From the NCBI GenBank assembly GCA_004009845.1, contig RMBW01000108.1, positions 40,789 to 104,788 of the forward strand: DNA of 64,000 bases, read 5' to 3'. Source of the DNA: Davidsoniella eucalypti (Eukaryota; Ascomycota; Sordariomycetes; Microascales; Ceratocystidaceae). Shown piece by piece: positions 46,082-57,198 of the stretch (position 1 is the stretch's first letter; every line of letters begins with the position of its first letter). Position numbers and translations under genes: made by a program. Below the pieces are notes generated by a model. It was given only the letters and a program-made list of their open reading frames with translations, was not told the origin of the DNA and did not search any database.

Positions 46082-48246
46082 TTACTGCCAGCTAGTCGAT
46101 ACAGAAGCTGTTGTTACACCGCAGCTCGAAGGGACAGTGTAAGATCTGTTAGGGTCACTCTCCCAGGTCACTGTACCCGAGCTAGAAACCTTGATGAACT
46201 TGTACGAAATGGTAGTTCCAGCCGGTAGGTTGATAGTCACAGTCCAGATGGGGTTGCTTGAAGTATACGAAGCAGCACTGAGAGAAACAGCACTTCCAGT
46301 GGCCCAGCTACCCAGCTGCGAGATGTTACCAGAGCTATGATTGATAGGGTTAGTATAAACGTTCTCGTGGTGCAGATGAGACAAAGGGGGTGGGTTATGT
46401 TAGGGATAACTTACATTTTGATAGAGTCTCCATAGGCAGTAGTGACTGTCTCCGTGAAAGAAACAGCAACACTGGTAGGCACAGTGCAAGAGCCCGAAGT
46501 GGAGGTAGTAGTGGTAGCGGTAGTGCTGGCAGCCGAAGTACCGGTGATGCTGGAGCACAGACCGGTACCGCTGAGAGCACTCAGAGGGTAGAAGACCTTG
46601 GGCAGACCGCTAGACAGAGTAGTAGTAACAGAGCCATCCGAAGCAGCAGTGACCTGGGTGCAAGAAACGAGCTCAACCAGAGCCTGGTTGGCCGAGTAGC
46701 CGGTGCCGCTGCTGCCGAGCGTGACCGAGTTGCTAGTGGAAGAGCCACCCGAGGTAAAGACGCTGATAGCCTGCTTGCCAGTGGTACCCTTGCGAAGACC
46801 AATGCTAGTCGAAGACGGCTGGAAGGGAACAGCCTGGTAGGTAGTGTAGCCGGCATCGTTAGAAATCAGGCCGGAACGGATCTTGTTGATCGTGGCAATC
46901 CACTGGTAGCGCGTGTTGCTCGTATCTAGGCTGGTCCACATAGGGGCACGATTGGCGGGGATGCTGGCGCCGGTGAAGCCCTGCTCTTGGCCCTGGTAGA
47001 TGATTGGGATACCGTCCATCAGCATGGAGAAGCCGATGGCGCTCTTGACTAGACCAATGTCGGCCGAGGAGCTGGTCCACGATGGCATACGAGCTTGGTC
47101 ATGGTTCTCAATGAAGGAGCCCAGCAGGTTCGTGTTGGAAGTACCCGACTTCATGGTGTTGATGCCGGCTAACAACTCCGAAGTGGTAGCGCTGAACGAC
47201 TGGAATGCGCGCTGGATCCAGTAGTACACGGGGTAGTTGAGCAGACCAGGGAAATAGTTAAGGTAGGGCAGGAAGTATGACGGGTCACCGCTGTAGACTT
47301 CGCCTAGCATGAAGATGCCAGCAGCATCCTCGAAGCCAGACCAGAAGGAAGTCTCCTGGTGCTTGGCACTGTCAATACGAAGACCATCGATGGTGTAGTT
47401 GGACACCAGATCAGAAATCCAGGAGTTGAAGAACGAGCGCACGTCGGAGTCCTCAGTGCGCAGATCGGGCAGCGACACCGAGTTGTCACCTTGCCAGCAC
47501 TGTTCGACCGACGTCTGATCATCGTAATCTATGGTGCAAGGAGAGTGGAAGTATGACGAGCTCGAGAAGGGGGTGAATGTCGAGTAATCGACACAGGTCT
47601 GGCAGCCCGGATAGGCCATGTGGTTGGTGACAATATCAACCATCAGATACTAGAAAGTAGCGAAAGAAATTGTGTAAGTGGGTAGGGTCTACATATAGGG
47701 TTGTATGGATGATATCCTAAGTACATACCATGCCACGGTTGTGTAGCGCAGCGGAAAGCGCTTTGAACGAGGTGGTGTCGCCAAAGTTAGAGTTCAAGGT
47801 GTTGAAGTTCTTAGCCCAGTATCCGTGGTATGAATCACTATATCGTGTCAGTTATGATGGCGACAGTGGTCCGTATATTATATTTACAGCTTACCCGTCA
47901 ACGTTTCCGGCGGCTGCGATGTTTTCAACGACAGGCGAAATCCAGACCTATTATGATATGATGATAACATTAGCCCAGCTGGCTCACACATCATAATGTG
48001 ACGTCACCGAGATATACTTACAGCAGTGAAACCCATGCCCTGAATGTAATCCAGGTTGTTAATCAGGCCCTGCCACGAACCACCACAGTAGTTGGCCAAG
48101 TTCGAGCAGCTAGCTGTCGATCCATCAGTACGCGCAAAGCGATCACTTAGAACCTGGTAGATAGACTGCTTGGCCCACTCGGAAGAGCTGAGGGCCAGCG
48201 AGGACCCGGCCAGCGAAAGGGCCGCAAGAGCCGCCTTGGGAAGCAT
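46082..48246 (-). CDS. Secreted alpha-amylase (GH13) with a starch-binding domain (CBM20)
   Basis: Five exons: 48246-48022, 47947-47895, 47837-47729, 47649-46415 and 46334-46082; all phases join, giving 624 aa. Signal peptide MLPKAALAALSLAGSSLALS, then the fungal amylase start SEWAKQSIYQVLSDRFAR. GH13 regions: DIVTNHM near 134-140, GLRIDSAKH (nucleophile Asp222), GEVY (acid Glu246) and FIENHD (Asp313). A Ser/Thr linker near 500-520 leads to a CBM20 module from about 520: TVTTAYGDSIKISGNISQLG, then WTVTINLPAGT and YKF. The C terminus is WESDPNRSYTVPSS plus a short tail. The enzyme hydrolyses internal alpha-1,4 bonds of starch outside the cell, and CBM20 helps it bind raw starch. The last intron splits CBM20. 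A TATA element lies 170 bp upstream. Confidence 0.96.
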
Positions 48247-51125
48247 GGTGTATAGCGAGAGAGAAGTCCGTAGATATGGCGACGCCACAAGAAGAAAAAG
48301 AGGCAAACAGAGACGACCGAGCGGTAGACAAGAAGTGTCTGAGGACGGATAGAGAAAAAAAAAGAAAGAGAAAGGTCCGAATATAGCTCAGAACGGACGG
48401 GGCAATGCGGCCTGATATATATGTCTTTCTTTGGCGTAGGAACGCAATTGCTCTGTTCTATAAATTGTATTTGCCGCGTTGCTAGCGGGTTAGACGCTGC
48501 CTTGGAGTGTCTGATGTAGTATGCCAGATTTGATAGCGTTGCCCGAGGCATTTGCCTTGAGCTATGGCAGTTACAGTTTTGAGCCTTCTATATGAACGCT
48601 GTCATGATATTAAAGGCTTTACTGACTAGGATCGTGGGTGACCAATGAACACAGTTGCTGGCCAAGCTAACCCTCTTATTCGCTGACCGGTTATATTGCA
48701 AGCTTTCTTCTGTAGAATGCTTTGGTATAGATATTGAGTTGCTACTCGTCTTACATTGGGTGTCCCGGCAATCTCGCTTTGTTTTATCCGCATAGTAGTG
48801 ATTTGATGTTTCAAACGCCTCCTCTGTTTGTGATGCCATTGAGGTACTCAACTCGCTGAGATGCTCTTATACGCTGCGAACTGCCCCTGCTTCCACTGAT
48901 ATGTATTTGCATGCCTATGGAGGTTTAAACAAATACAAACAAATTAACCGTGCTTTTACGGAGCCAGTTTAGTCTACTCTAGTCTGCAATCTACTTGCTA
49001 TACATACATATATGTATAGTACAAAGCCGCCCCAGAGTCCATGCACAGGGTTGCATGCACAAACACCACCCCAAGGGCGTACATCGGTGCTTCTTTTAGT
49101 ACTGGCGGAACGTTGTTATATGCAAGTAGGCAGTAGCATTCGGCGCGAATCCCAAGTCTGTACACTTCGTTTTTCTGTGAATGACGGCGTGGAGAGGAAG
49201 CAAGAAGCGTGTGGTTTATTTGCAAGATTACTGATATATCAGTTTTCTTTTGGGATCGTGTTGCAATTCAAATAGTATTGGAGATCTCCAGTATCCTTCA
49301 TTTCTTCCGTTGCTTCAGCAAGACGAACAGGCGGAAGAGAAGCTCACAAATGAACAGTCAGAGTCTTTGCCTGGAACACAGACCCTTGTTTCTTTGGCGG
49401 TTCTTCTTCGGCGCGCTGATCTGGAGGCAAGAGGACGGACGGGCCTGTTCGTCGTACCTTGTCTGGACAAAGTCCGGGGTGAATGAGGGGAAATCAGATA
49501 TGTATCTCTGAAATATGAGCTACTGCTTCAAACCCCAAGTCCACGCGCTATACCTGCCTTAAAGGAGCTCGTGAAGGAGCAACAGACACTGTAAAGGAAA
49601 TAAAGATTCTGAGCCAAAACGGGATATGCCTTAGGAACACAGGCAAACAAGACTGGTTGTATGGTTTAGTGCATAAAGAAAGGCACCAGAAGGAGATGAG
49701 CTATCAGATGATGCCGGAAGAACTAAGTGCGACAGTCCAGTTCTCCAGGCCTTCCAGATGCACTCAGACACACTAGTGTGTATGTAGGGACAACTACAAC
49801 TAGCAGCAACTACAATAAATAGGTACGCGGGCAGGCTGGCTAGTTCCTGAAGTCAGAACCAAAGAATTCTGCACTGCAAACTCATGTCAAATGCAACTCT
49901 GCCGAACCAGATCTTCGCCATGAATGGCTTTGGGTCTGACGTTAAATTCAACGACTAGCGATTCTAGACTTGTCAGATATGCCAAAGGCACAACAACTAA
50001 AAACAATTAGTTGATAGGCAAACAAACAGTGAATAGCAATGAATGACCAGAAGACCGCGAGACTAAAAATCAAGGCTGGTCAGTCATTTGGCTTCTGTTT
50101 TCTTCGTGGCGCACAGCGACAATTTGATTTTCTCTGCCACCCAGCTTCTCCGGCAGTTGCAGCCTTGCTGATCTCCATAGAAGTCATAGAATCCATGGAA
50201 TGAATGGAATCAACAGGGCAGAGCTGGATCACATGAATATCTTGGTGTCGTGTTGACATCAGAATCATGACCAACTATCATATGGTCCTGCATCATGAGT
50301 CTGCATCGGACCGACTTCATAACGCAACGTGAGAATGTTTGGATATGGCCAAGAAACAATAAATAGAAAAAAATATATAGCCATCAATAGCAAAGCAAGA
50401 AAGATTATATAGAGATACAAAAGAGAAGACGGAAGCGAGAAAAGAGCAACCCTAACCCTCCACTAATGCTACGACCCGGCGACGGCAAGAGCCCTGCTTT
50501 TGTCGAGGGTTTTATTTTGTAGCTTCTTTATACAGTTGCCCTTTTGAGGTTCACTTACGATATTTTTCATATTTTACTAGTTAGTTGGGGTCTTTGCTCA
50601 AGGGCTTCTGAACAAGGAATGACCTAATGAGACTCCACATTCTTAGTACATATAATTTAGTAGGATCTAAATAAGCAAACAAGTTGATAAAAAATGACTC
50701 GATATACAAATTAAATGGGGTTTTTTTAGCCTATCCATTGTCATAAAAAAGTCGACAACAACCACTCCTCGATATTTTAATAGCGGGATCAGAAGCTTTG
50801 CTTTTCTTGTATTACGCCCGGAGAAATTATCGCTGATCTAGGCAATGTTACTCTTTGGAGACTAAAGAGCTAAGATCAAGAACTAGACAGTGAATGACAG
50901 CCTCCACGTTCTAGTCTAGGCCTGATAAATCTTCAATCACCGGAGCATTTATCCTTTGTTGCGTCCAGCTGCCAAGATTTGTACCGCCGCGGACTCTCTC
51001 TAGCCTGTTCTATTGGAAGTAACTATCTGGCTAGTCAGTCATATGAAGACTCAGTGGCTTTGACTCTGGACTCGGATGACACATATTATTTATCCCCCCC
51101 AACTATACATAGTCGTATCGTTTCC
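48247..51125. other. Divergent promoter region of the amylase and DUS4 genes
   Basis: 2.9 kb with no supported gene. ORFs up to 134 aa, including one overlapping the amylase 5' end, look like chance. It has TACATA-type palindromes near 49003-49020 and a short AACCCTAACCCT motif near 50450. No clear amylase-activator (CGGN8MGG) pair was found in a visual check. Confidence 0.45.
48415..48422 (-). promoter_or_regulatory. Possible TATA box of the amylase gene
   Basis: ATATATAT, 170 bp upstream of the start codon. It is AT-rich and self-complementary, so the assignment is weak. Confidence 0.35.
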
Positions 51126-53081
51126 ATGGCAGTACCGCTTGACCAGGTCGAGGGCGGCCAGCCGGGGTCCTCGCCCGAAATCATACAGTAAGTCACGGCA
51201 CACCTTTTAGGCCCTAAGAAAAAGGGGCCTCTACGTCCGAGTGGCACGGGCTCTGCCCATTTCTTCAGTATCTCTGTCATCGCTGGTGTCACATGCTAAC
51301 CCTGCTAACCCTTGAGATATGTAGTCCACTGAAGCTGTTCGATATTGCTCAAGCAGAGGATCGCTTCTTGAGGGTTCTGGCCCCAATGGTGCGCTACAGC
51401 AAGGTAAGACAACAAAGACTCTAGGCTCCATTTTAGTCTGTGGCAATGCCTTGTGCATTTCGTATCTCTGAGTAGTTCATGATGTCCGGAGAGATATGAT
51501 GCCGGAATGACATGATATGTCTCATGGATCGGCTAGATATATCCAATATTTCCTCCATCACCTGTAACATCACATATCATATCAGAGCCGATACTCTCTT
51601 AGTCTCCGTACATATATGTACAAGGTTTTTAGGCAGATTGTATAAGCACCTGCTCATTACGACATGAAGAACCGAGCTGGTCTCGCTGCTGTTCTAGCCC
51701 TAAGGATGCTATGAACTCCAATTCCTCCATCCGCTTGCCGTTACTATCCAAACCGCAGCAACAAGTCAGACGGCAGTAGCTAATCATGGCGATGCCGTGT
51801 TTTTCTCATATAGCTTGCGTTCCGTCAGACAGTGCATCACTTCGGTACAGACCTGTGTTATACGCCCATGATCTTGGCAAAGGAGTTTAACCGGAATCAG
51901 ATTGCACGCGACAGCGGTAAGTAGTAAGAAAATGCCATTCCTCCGTCTCTAATACCGCCGGACCGTATAATGAACCCCATAATATTTAACTACATGCCTA
52001 TAACACAAGATAGCCAGTCTGGCTGTGGCCCTCTATGGCCTTGTGAACTCGTTATCCTTATTCGTAATAGGATATCACCAATCTTCCAAATACAGTCACC
52101 TCGACGTCTACTACCTACAATCTCCGTGATCTACAACCACCATATCAGAACTTTTGCCCTAACCGACCCTCATCTCTAGATCTTACACTGGACTCCGTAG
52201 GCCCTCAATCGCCACCTACAATCGTCCAATTTGGAGCCAACGATCCCCAGGAACTTGGCCGAGCTGCAACTCTCGTCGCCCGGTATGTAAGCGGTGTTGA
52301 TCTCAACTGTGGTTGCCCACAGGGTTGGGCGTGTGCCGAGACTCTCGGCGCTGCCTTAATGGAGCGACGGGAGCTTGTACGTGACATGGTCATCGAAACA
52401 CGTCGACGACTAGCCGCCGACGGCTGGACTCGAGATCGAGAGGGCGGTCGAGGCCGCAGTGTCAGTGTGAAGATTCGTGTCCACACAGACCTTCGTAAGA
52501 CTATGGATTTCATCGAGACTGTCCTCGGTGATAACGAAGCTGAGCCGCGGCCCGACTGGATCACGATTCATCCGCGCACACGCTGTACGCCCTCCAGCAC
52601 GCCTATATTCACCGAGTCTCTCAACATCCTACTAGAAAAATACTCGCACCGTGTGCCAATCCTGTTATCTGGCGACGTCTTCACCATGTCAGACCTACCG
52701 TTGACCCCAAACACTTTCACCAACACCGCTACGGACGTTGCCGAGCCATTTGTGCCTCGGCCCAGTAGCACCGGCTTACGTGGGTTCATGTCAGCGCGCG
52801 GCCTTCTAGCCAATCCAGCTCTGTACGCAGGCTACGAAGCATGCCCATGGGAGGCTGTCGAGGTGTTTCTGGGTAATGCAATCAAGGCTCCACTGCCACT
52901 AGCTTTGCTACAGCATCACTTGAGTGAAATGTGTGGCCCAGGAATGGGACCGGACAAAAGTACGCTGCTGACAAAGTCGGAGAAAGCCCGGATGATGACC
53001 TTGACAAGTCTCTTGGACATTGTCGATTTCTTAGATGATGTTCGTGAACAGAAGGGAGAAGAGCTCAAGAGATATCAGTGA
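51126..53081 (+). CDS. DUS4: tRNA-dihydrouridine synthase, Dus4-like
   Basis: Four exons, 51126-51187, 51325-51403, 51814-51916 and 52180-53081, all in phase, giving 381 aa. The first start MAVPLDQV is preferred because upstream ATGs add an unrelated leader. Motifs: VLAPMVRYSKLAFR (FMN-binding start), DLCYTPMILAKEFNRN, VDLNCGCPQGWA with catalytic Cys127, ITIHPRTR, PILLSGDVFTMSDL and GFMSARGLLANPALYAGY. The pattern NCGCPQ-WA is typical of the Dus4/DUS4L branch, which reduces U20a/U20b in the tRNA D-loop using FMN and NADPH. Introns of 137, 410 and 263 bp are much longer than elsewhere in the window. Near the fungal Dus4 size, with a C-terminal helical extension. It converges with RNA15. Confidence 0.9.
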
Positions 53082-53434
53082 CTTCCTTCACATGTAAAAA
53101 GAGGCTACAGTAATATTGATTTTGTTTTATTTTGACTTGATATAAATTAGAACCTGCTGGAAGCCGCTCATCTTTCAAAGGACAAGATCTGAGGGCATGA
53201 TATGACGAAAATATATGAAAAGGCCATGATATCAAGCACGAACCATACTAAACGGGCGCTAAACTCCGAGAATAAAACGCAAGAAAAGAGACGAAAAAAA
53301 AACCAAAGGATAGAAAAGGAAACCCTATGAACCCCACCGATGTGACCCATCATTATAGAACGAAGACCAAAAGAAAAAAATAAATATACAGAGAATACGT
53401 TTTTGTTTTTCTCTGCTGAAAAGAAAAGCTCCCC
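53082..53434. other. Convergent 3' flanks of DUS4 and RNA15
   Basis: 353 bp of AT-rich sequence between converging stop codons. No gene is seen. Confidence 0.55.
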
Positions 53435-54609
53435 TTACCGTCCTGGTTGGTAGCTCGCTCTGAGTGCTAGAATTTGCATCCGCTCAGACTCTGGTAGCGC
53501 ATCTATAGTCTCTTGTGGCAACTCCATGACGGCGCGCATGAGCGCATCTTGATCTTGGTCGACCACTGGGGCCGGCGCAGCGGCTGGTGGAGGCGGAGCC
53601 TGATACTGCTGTGCTTGTTGTTGGTGTTGGTGTTGATGTTGATGTTGCTGGTTGTATGTCGCAGGGCCAGTAGGTGCTGATGGTGGCGGAACATTGTTGT
53701 TATTGCCGTTATTGTGTTGTGGTATGCCGTAACCACCACCACCACCCATGTTGGCACCGGCGTATCCTGCTGGTGCAGATGGCGGAACGGGAGCGCTGAC
53801 TGGAACCGGCATGGAGCCAGAATTCGCAAGCTGGCTTCTATCCACCACGCTATAGATGTTGTCAGGCGACACCAGGTTCATTAGCAGCAAGGCTTGGAAG
53901 ATGGCATAGGCCAGCTGTGGTGCGGTCTCAAACAGCTCGACGGCGCGGTTAGGCTCGTTTGTGGCCAGTAACTTGACTTGTGAGAGGATATCCAGCATCT
54001 GCGACGGCGGCAATGTTGACAGAGTACGTGAGATCTGGTCCGCGCACGTAATTCCAGGCGGCAGCTCCTTGCCAGCGGGAAGAGGAGGAAGTGTGCTGGG
54101 CGTCGGAGGGACGCTAGGGCCGCCCACTAGAATTCCACCAAGGCCACCACCACTGCCAGAGCTGCCCATTCCAAAGGGACCTTCGCCATCTTCGTCTTCA
54201 GTTCCGCCTTCGTTGCTAAAGTCGACACGCAGACGACGGCCTTTGATCTCGTAGTTGTGTAGGTTGCGGACGGCAGAGGAAGCAGAGTCTGTTGGATAGA
54301 ATAGCATGTTAGTATATTGTCAAAGACTCGCCGTCTTTGGATTAGCTGTTATATTGAGCACGTACCAGAGTCAGAATACTCTGCAAAGCCGAAGCCCTTG
54401 GGTCTGCCAGTTTCGCGGTCGTAGACTAAACGGAAATTCAAAACCTTGCCGGCACTGTTGAAGATGTCGATGATTTGCTCCTCGGAAAGATCTGCTCCAG
54501 AGGATTGAATTGTTAGTGATGGGAATTTATGTGGCTAGTGGTAGATCGGAGTCGTACCGTATGGGATGTTTCCGACGAAGACAACTCTGGAAGGCACTTT
54601 TGCAGACAT
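53435..54609 (-). CDS. RNA15: mRNA 3'-end processing factor Rna15/CstF-64
   Basis: Three exons, 54609-54558, 54491-54366 and 54288-53435, giving 343 aa. The two small introns use GTACG donors. RRM at residues 8-85: RNP2 is VVFVGNIP and RNP1 is KGFGFAEY. A Gly-rich spacer follows, then the hinge domain (CADQISRTLSTLPPSQMLDILSQVKLL...AYAIFQALLLMNLVS). Next is a long P/Q/G/H-rich region with a His-Gln repeat, and the C-terminal three-helix module (QDALMRAVMELPQETIDALPESERMQILALRA). All three domains match CstF-64/Rna15, which binds the U/A-rich element near poly(A) sites in cleavage factor IA. Length is between yeast Rna15 (about 296 aa) and CstF-64. Confidence 0.93.
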
Positions 54610-55765
54610 GATGCTAAGATGAAGCTCGAGATAGACTGCGAGCTACTGTGTTAATTCGATATGGCAAGACTTCATATAAGAGCTGCAGCAAAAGATAAAG
54701 CTTCTTTTCGACTCCAGAAACAGATATAGAGAGCTTGACAAGAATAAAATCAATGGTATAAAAGATTAATGCACAGATGGGAGACTTCTATGCTAAGAAT
54801 CTAAGAATCTGGATCACGATAATCTTAGCGAACGTCGCTTTCAAGAATTTCCCAAGAAGTTCTTCTTAGCTTGATCGCGCTCTTGGTTGCTGCTGCAAAA
54901 CTTTCAGCCTTGGGAAGCTGCGCAGCCAATGACAGAGGACGGCAGCAAGGCTGTGCCGATGTTCTGCCGCCCGACCAATCAACATCGTGGATGCTAAACT
55001 GTGTTAAGCAACAGCAGAAAGAAGCTTTAGAACGAGCCAGCCAGGAACAAAATGTAGTAGGCTCGTCGCAACTTCTTTGTTGCGAGCAGGGGACGTGTCC
55101 ACAATTCTGCGGCCCTTTCCCTTTTCTGCACCCTCTGTACTAAGCTGTGTAGTTCTGGCCAGATCGAAATCAGACTTATTAACGCCTACAACTTGAAATT
55201 CAGCCACTAGGAGCTACGTATGCTAGACTTTTTTACTCAATTAACTTGTTGCTTGACTTGGATTTGCCGCGCTCAAAAGCCATTGAGCTTCAGTTATCTT
55301 GTTGCAAATCGACGACGACGCACTTTGGCGATTTAGCTTCCTTATCCTTCTTTAATCATTGATATTGCTTCAAAACTCGCCGTGAAACGGCCATCGTTGC
55401 CATTTCTTCCCGCCATATCTAGAGCTGCAATGCTGTTCGCTGCTTACTAGTCGCCATCTTGTCAACATCTCCACGTCTTTGCGATCCTCGGTCTCTTTCG
55501 CTGCCCATTGTTCTTTGTTCACGCGAAATACGGAAAGACTTTCGGTCTTATCGGTTGTTTTGGCCAACTTGCTATCGGATCGCTTAAAAGTTTTGAATAT
55601 CTGGCCGTCCTCAGGCTTGCCAACGGGCCCGCTATCGCCAGATATCACTTCCCATCTTAGACCGCCGGCGCCGATCTCTTCCGCTACATACATTACTCTA
55701 CTAAGATCGCAAACTACATCCATTATACGCCGATAAACCCTCTAAACACACTATCACAAATCAAC
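54610..55765. other. Divergent promoter region of RNA15 and ERV46
   Basis: 1.2 kb between divergent starts, with no supported gene. An ACCAATCA box lies near 54975. Short ORFs on both strands are not supported. Confidence 0.5.
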
Positions 55766-57198
55766 ATGTCAAGCAAATCTAGATTTGTCAAGCTCGATGC
55801 TTTCGCCAAGACAGTCGACGAGGCGCGCATTCGCACTACCTCCGGTGGCATCGTCACCATCGTATCGCTAATTGTGGTTCTCTGGCTTTCGCTGGGCGAA
55901 TGGCTAGATTACCGCAGAGTCGTCGTTCACCCAGAACTGGTGGTCGACAAAGGCAGAGGTATGCATAATCACCTTTACAGACCCTCTCTCCCTCGCCATT
56001 CTTAGTCTGCTAACACATCTACTACAGGCGAGCGCATGGATATCTTCTTGAATATAACGTTCCCACATATACCCTGCGAACTATTAACCCTCGATGTCAT
56101 GGACGTATCTGGTGAACAACAACATGGCGTTAAGCACGGCGTCAACAAAGTCCGCCTAGCTGCCGAGACCGATGGTGGCCGTGTCATCGATGTCAAGGCT
56201 CTTGCGTTACACGATGCCGATGAGAACGCCAAGCACCTGGATCCCGACTACTGCGGTGAATGCTACGGTGCCACCGCGCCTGCCAATGCCGTGAAGAAAG
56301 GCTGCTGCAACACTTGTGAGGAAGTTCGTGATGCCTACGCCTCTTCCAGCTGGGCCTTCGGCGATGGCACCGGTGTAGAGCAGTGCACGCGCGAACACTA
56401 CAAGGAGCGTCTCCAGGAGCAACGCCGCGAGGGCTGCCGTATTGAAGGCGACCTTCACGTCAACAAGGTTGTAGGAAACTTCCACTTGGCTCCCGGTCGC
56501 TCGTTCTCCAACGGTAACATGCACGTCCACGACCTTAAGCAGTACTGGGACGCTGGCGGTACCAACATCAAGCACGACTTCACTCACACCATCCACTCTC
56601 TTCGTTTCGGCCCCCGCTTCCCAAGACCATGACGAACGAGCGTCTAGATAATAGCAACCCGCTAGATGGCGCGGCTCAGCGAGTCAATGCTGCCAACTGG
56701 AACTTCATGTACTTTGTCAAGATCGTGCCTACTTCATACCTGCCCCTTGGCTGGGAATCCAAGGGTCACATGGTCAGCACCGATGAGGATGGCTTTGTCC
56801 CCAGTGGTCTAGGTGGTGCTATTGATACCCACCAATACTCTGTTACCAGCCACAAGCGCAGTCTGGAAGGTGGCAATGATGCTGCTGAAGGTCACCAGGA
56901 GCGTCAGCATTCTCGTGGTGGTATCCCCGGTGTCTTCTTCTCCTATGTAAGTAAATAACCAAAGTCCGACCCAAGTCACATCATTCGCAATGTGGAATCA
57001 ACTGCATACTAACACTGCCGACAGGATATCTCTCCCATGAAGGTCGTCAACCGCGAAGAGCGTGCCAAGACTTTTACTGGCTTCCTGACTGGTCTCTGCT
57101 CAATTATTGGTGGTACACTTACGGTCGCTGCTGCTGTTGATCGTGGATTGTTCGAGGGTGTTGCTCGCATCAAGAAGCTCCGGTCCAAGGATCTATGA
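55766..57198 (+). CDS. ERV46: ER-Golgi vesicle protein Erv46/ERGIC3, frame interrupted
   Basis: Three exons, 55766-55958, 56028-56946 and 57025-57198. The first opens MSSKSRFVKLDAFAKTVDEARIRT with a membrane helix near 29-48. The lumenal domain has CGECYGA, CCNTCEEVRDAY and AFGDGTGVEQC, then GCRIEGDLHVNKVVGNFH. The second part continues NPLDGAAQRV...NFMYFVKIVPTSY and ends, after the last intron, in a C-terminal membrane helix and GLFEGVARIKKL. These are the conserved blocks of Erv46/ERGIC3, a COPII cargo receptor that cycles between ER and Golgi with Erv41. Total exon length is one base short of whole codons. The frame breaks at the C run 56611-56615: the first frame stops at 56630-56632 and the second opens across it. 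The protein is otherwise complete. Confidence 0.85.

Noticed and set aside
46390..46929. 179-aa plus-strand ORF rich in Ser, Gly and Arg
   Set aside because: Antisense to the Ser/Thr linker and CBM20 part of the amylase gene.
50450..50465. AACCCTAACCCT as an interstitial telomere
   Set aside because: Fewer than three units and isolated; expected by chance or as a factor-binding site.
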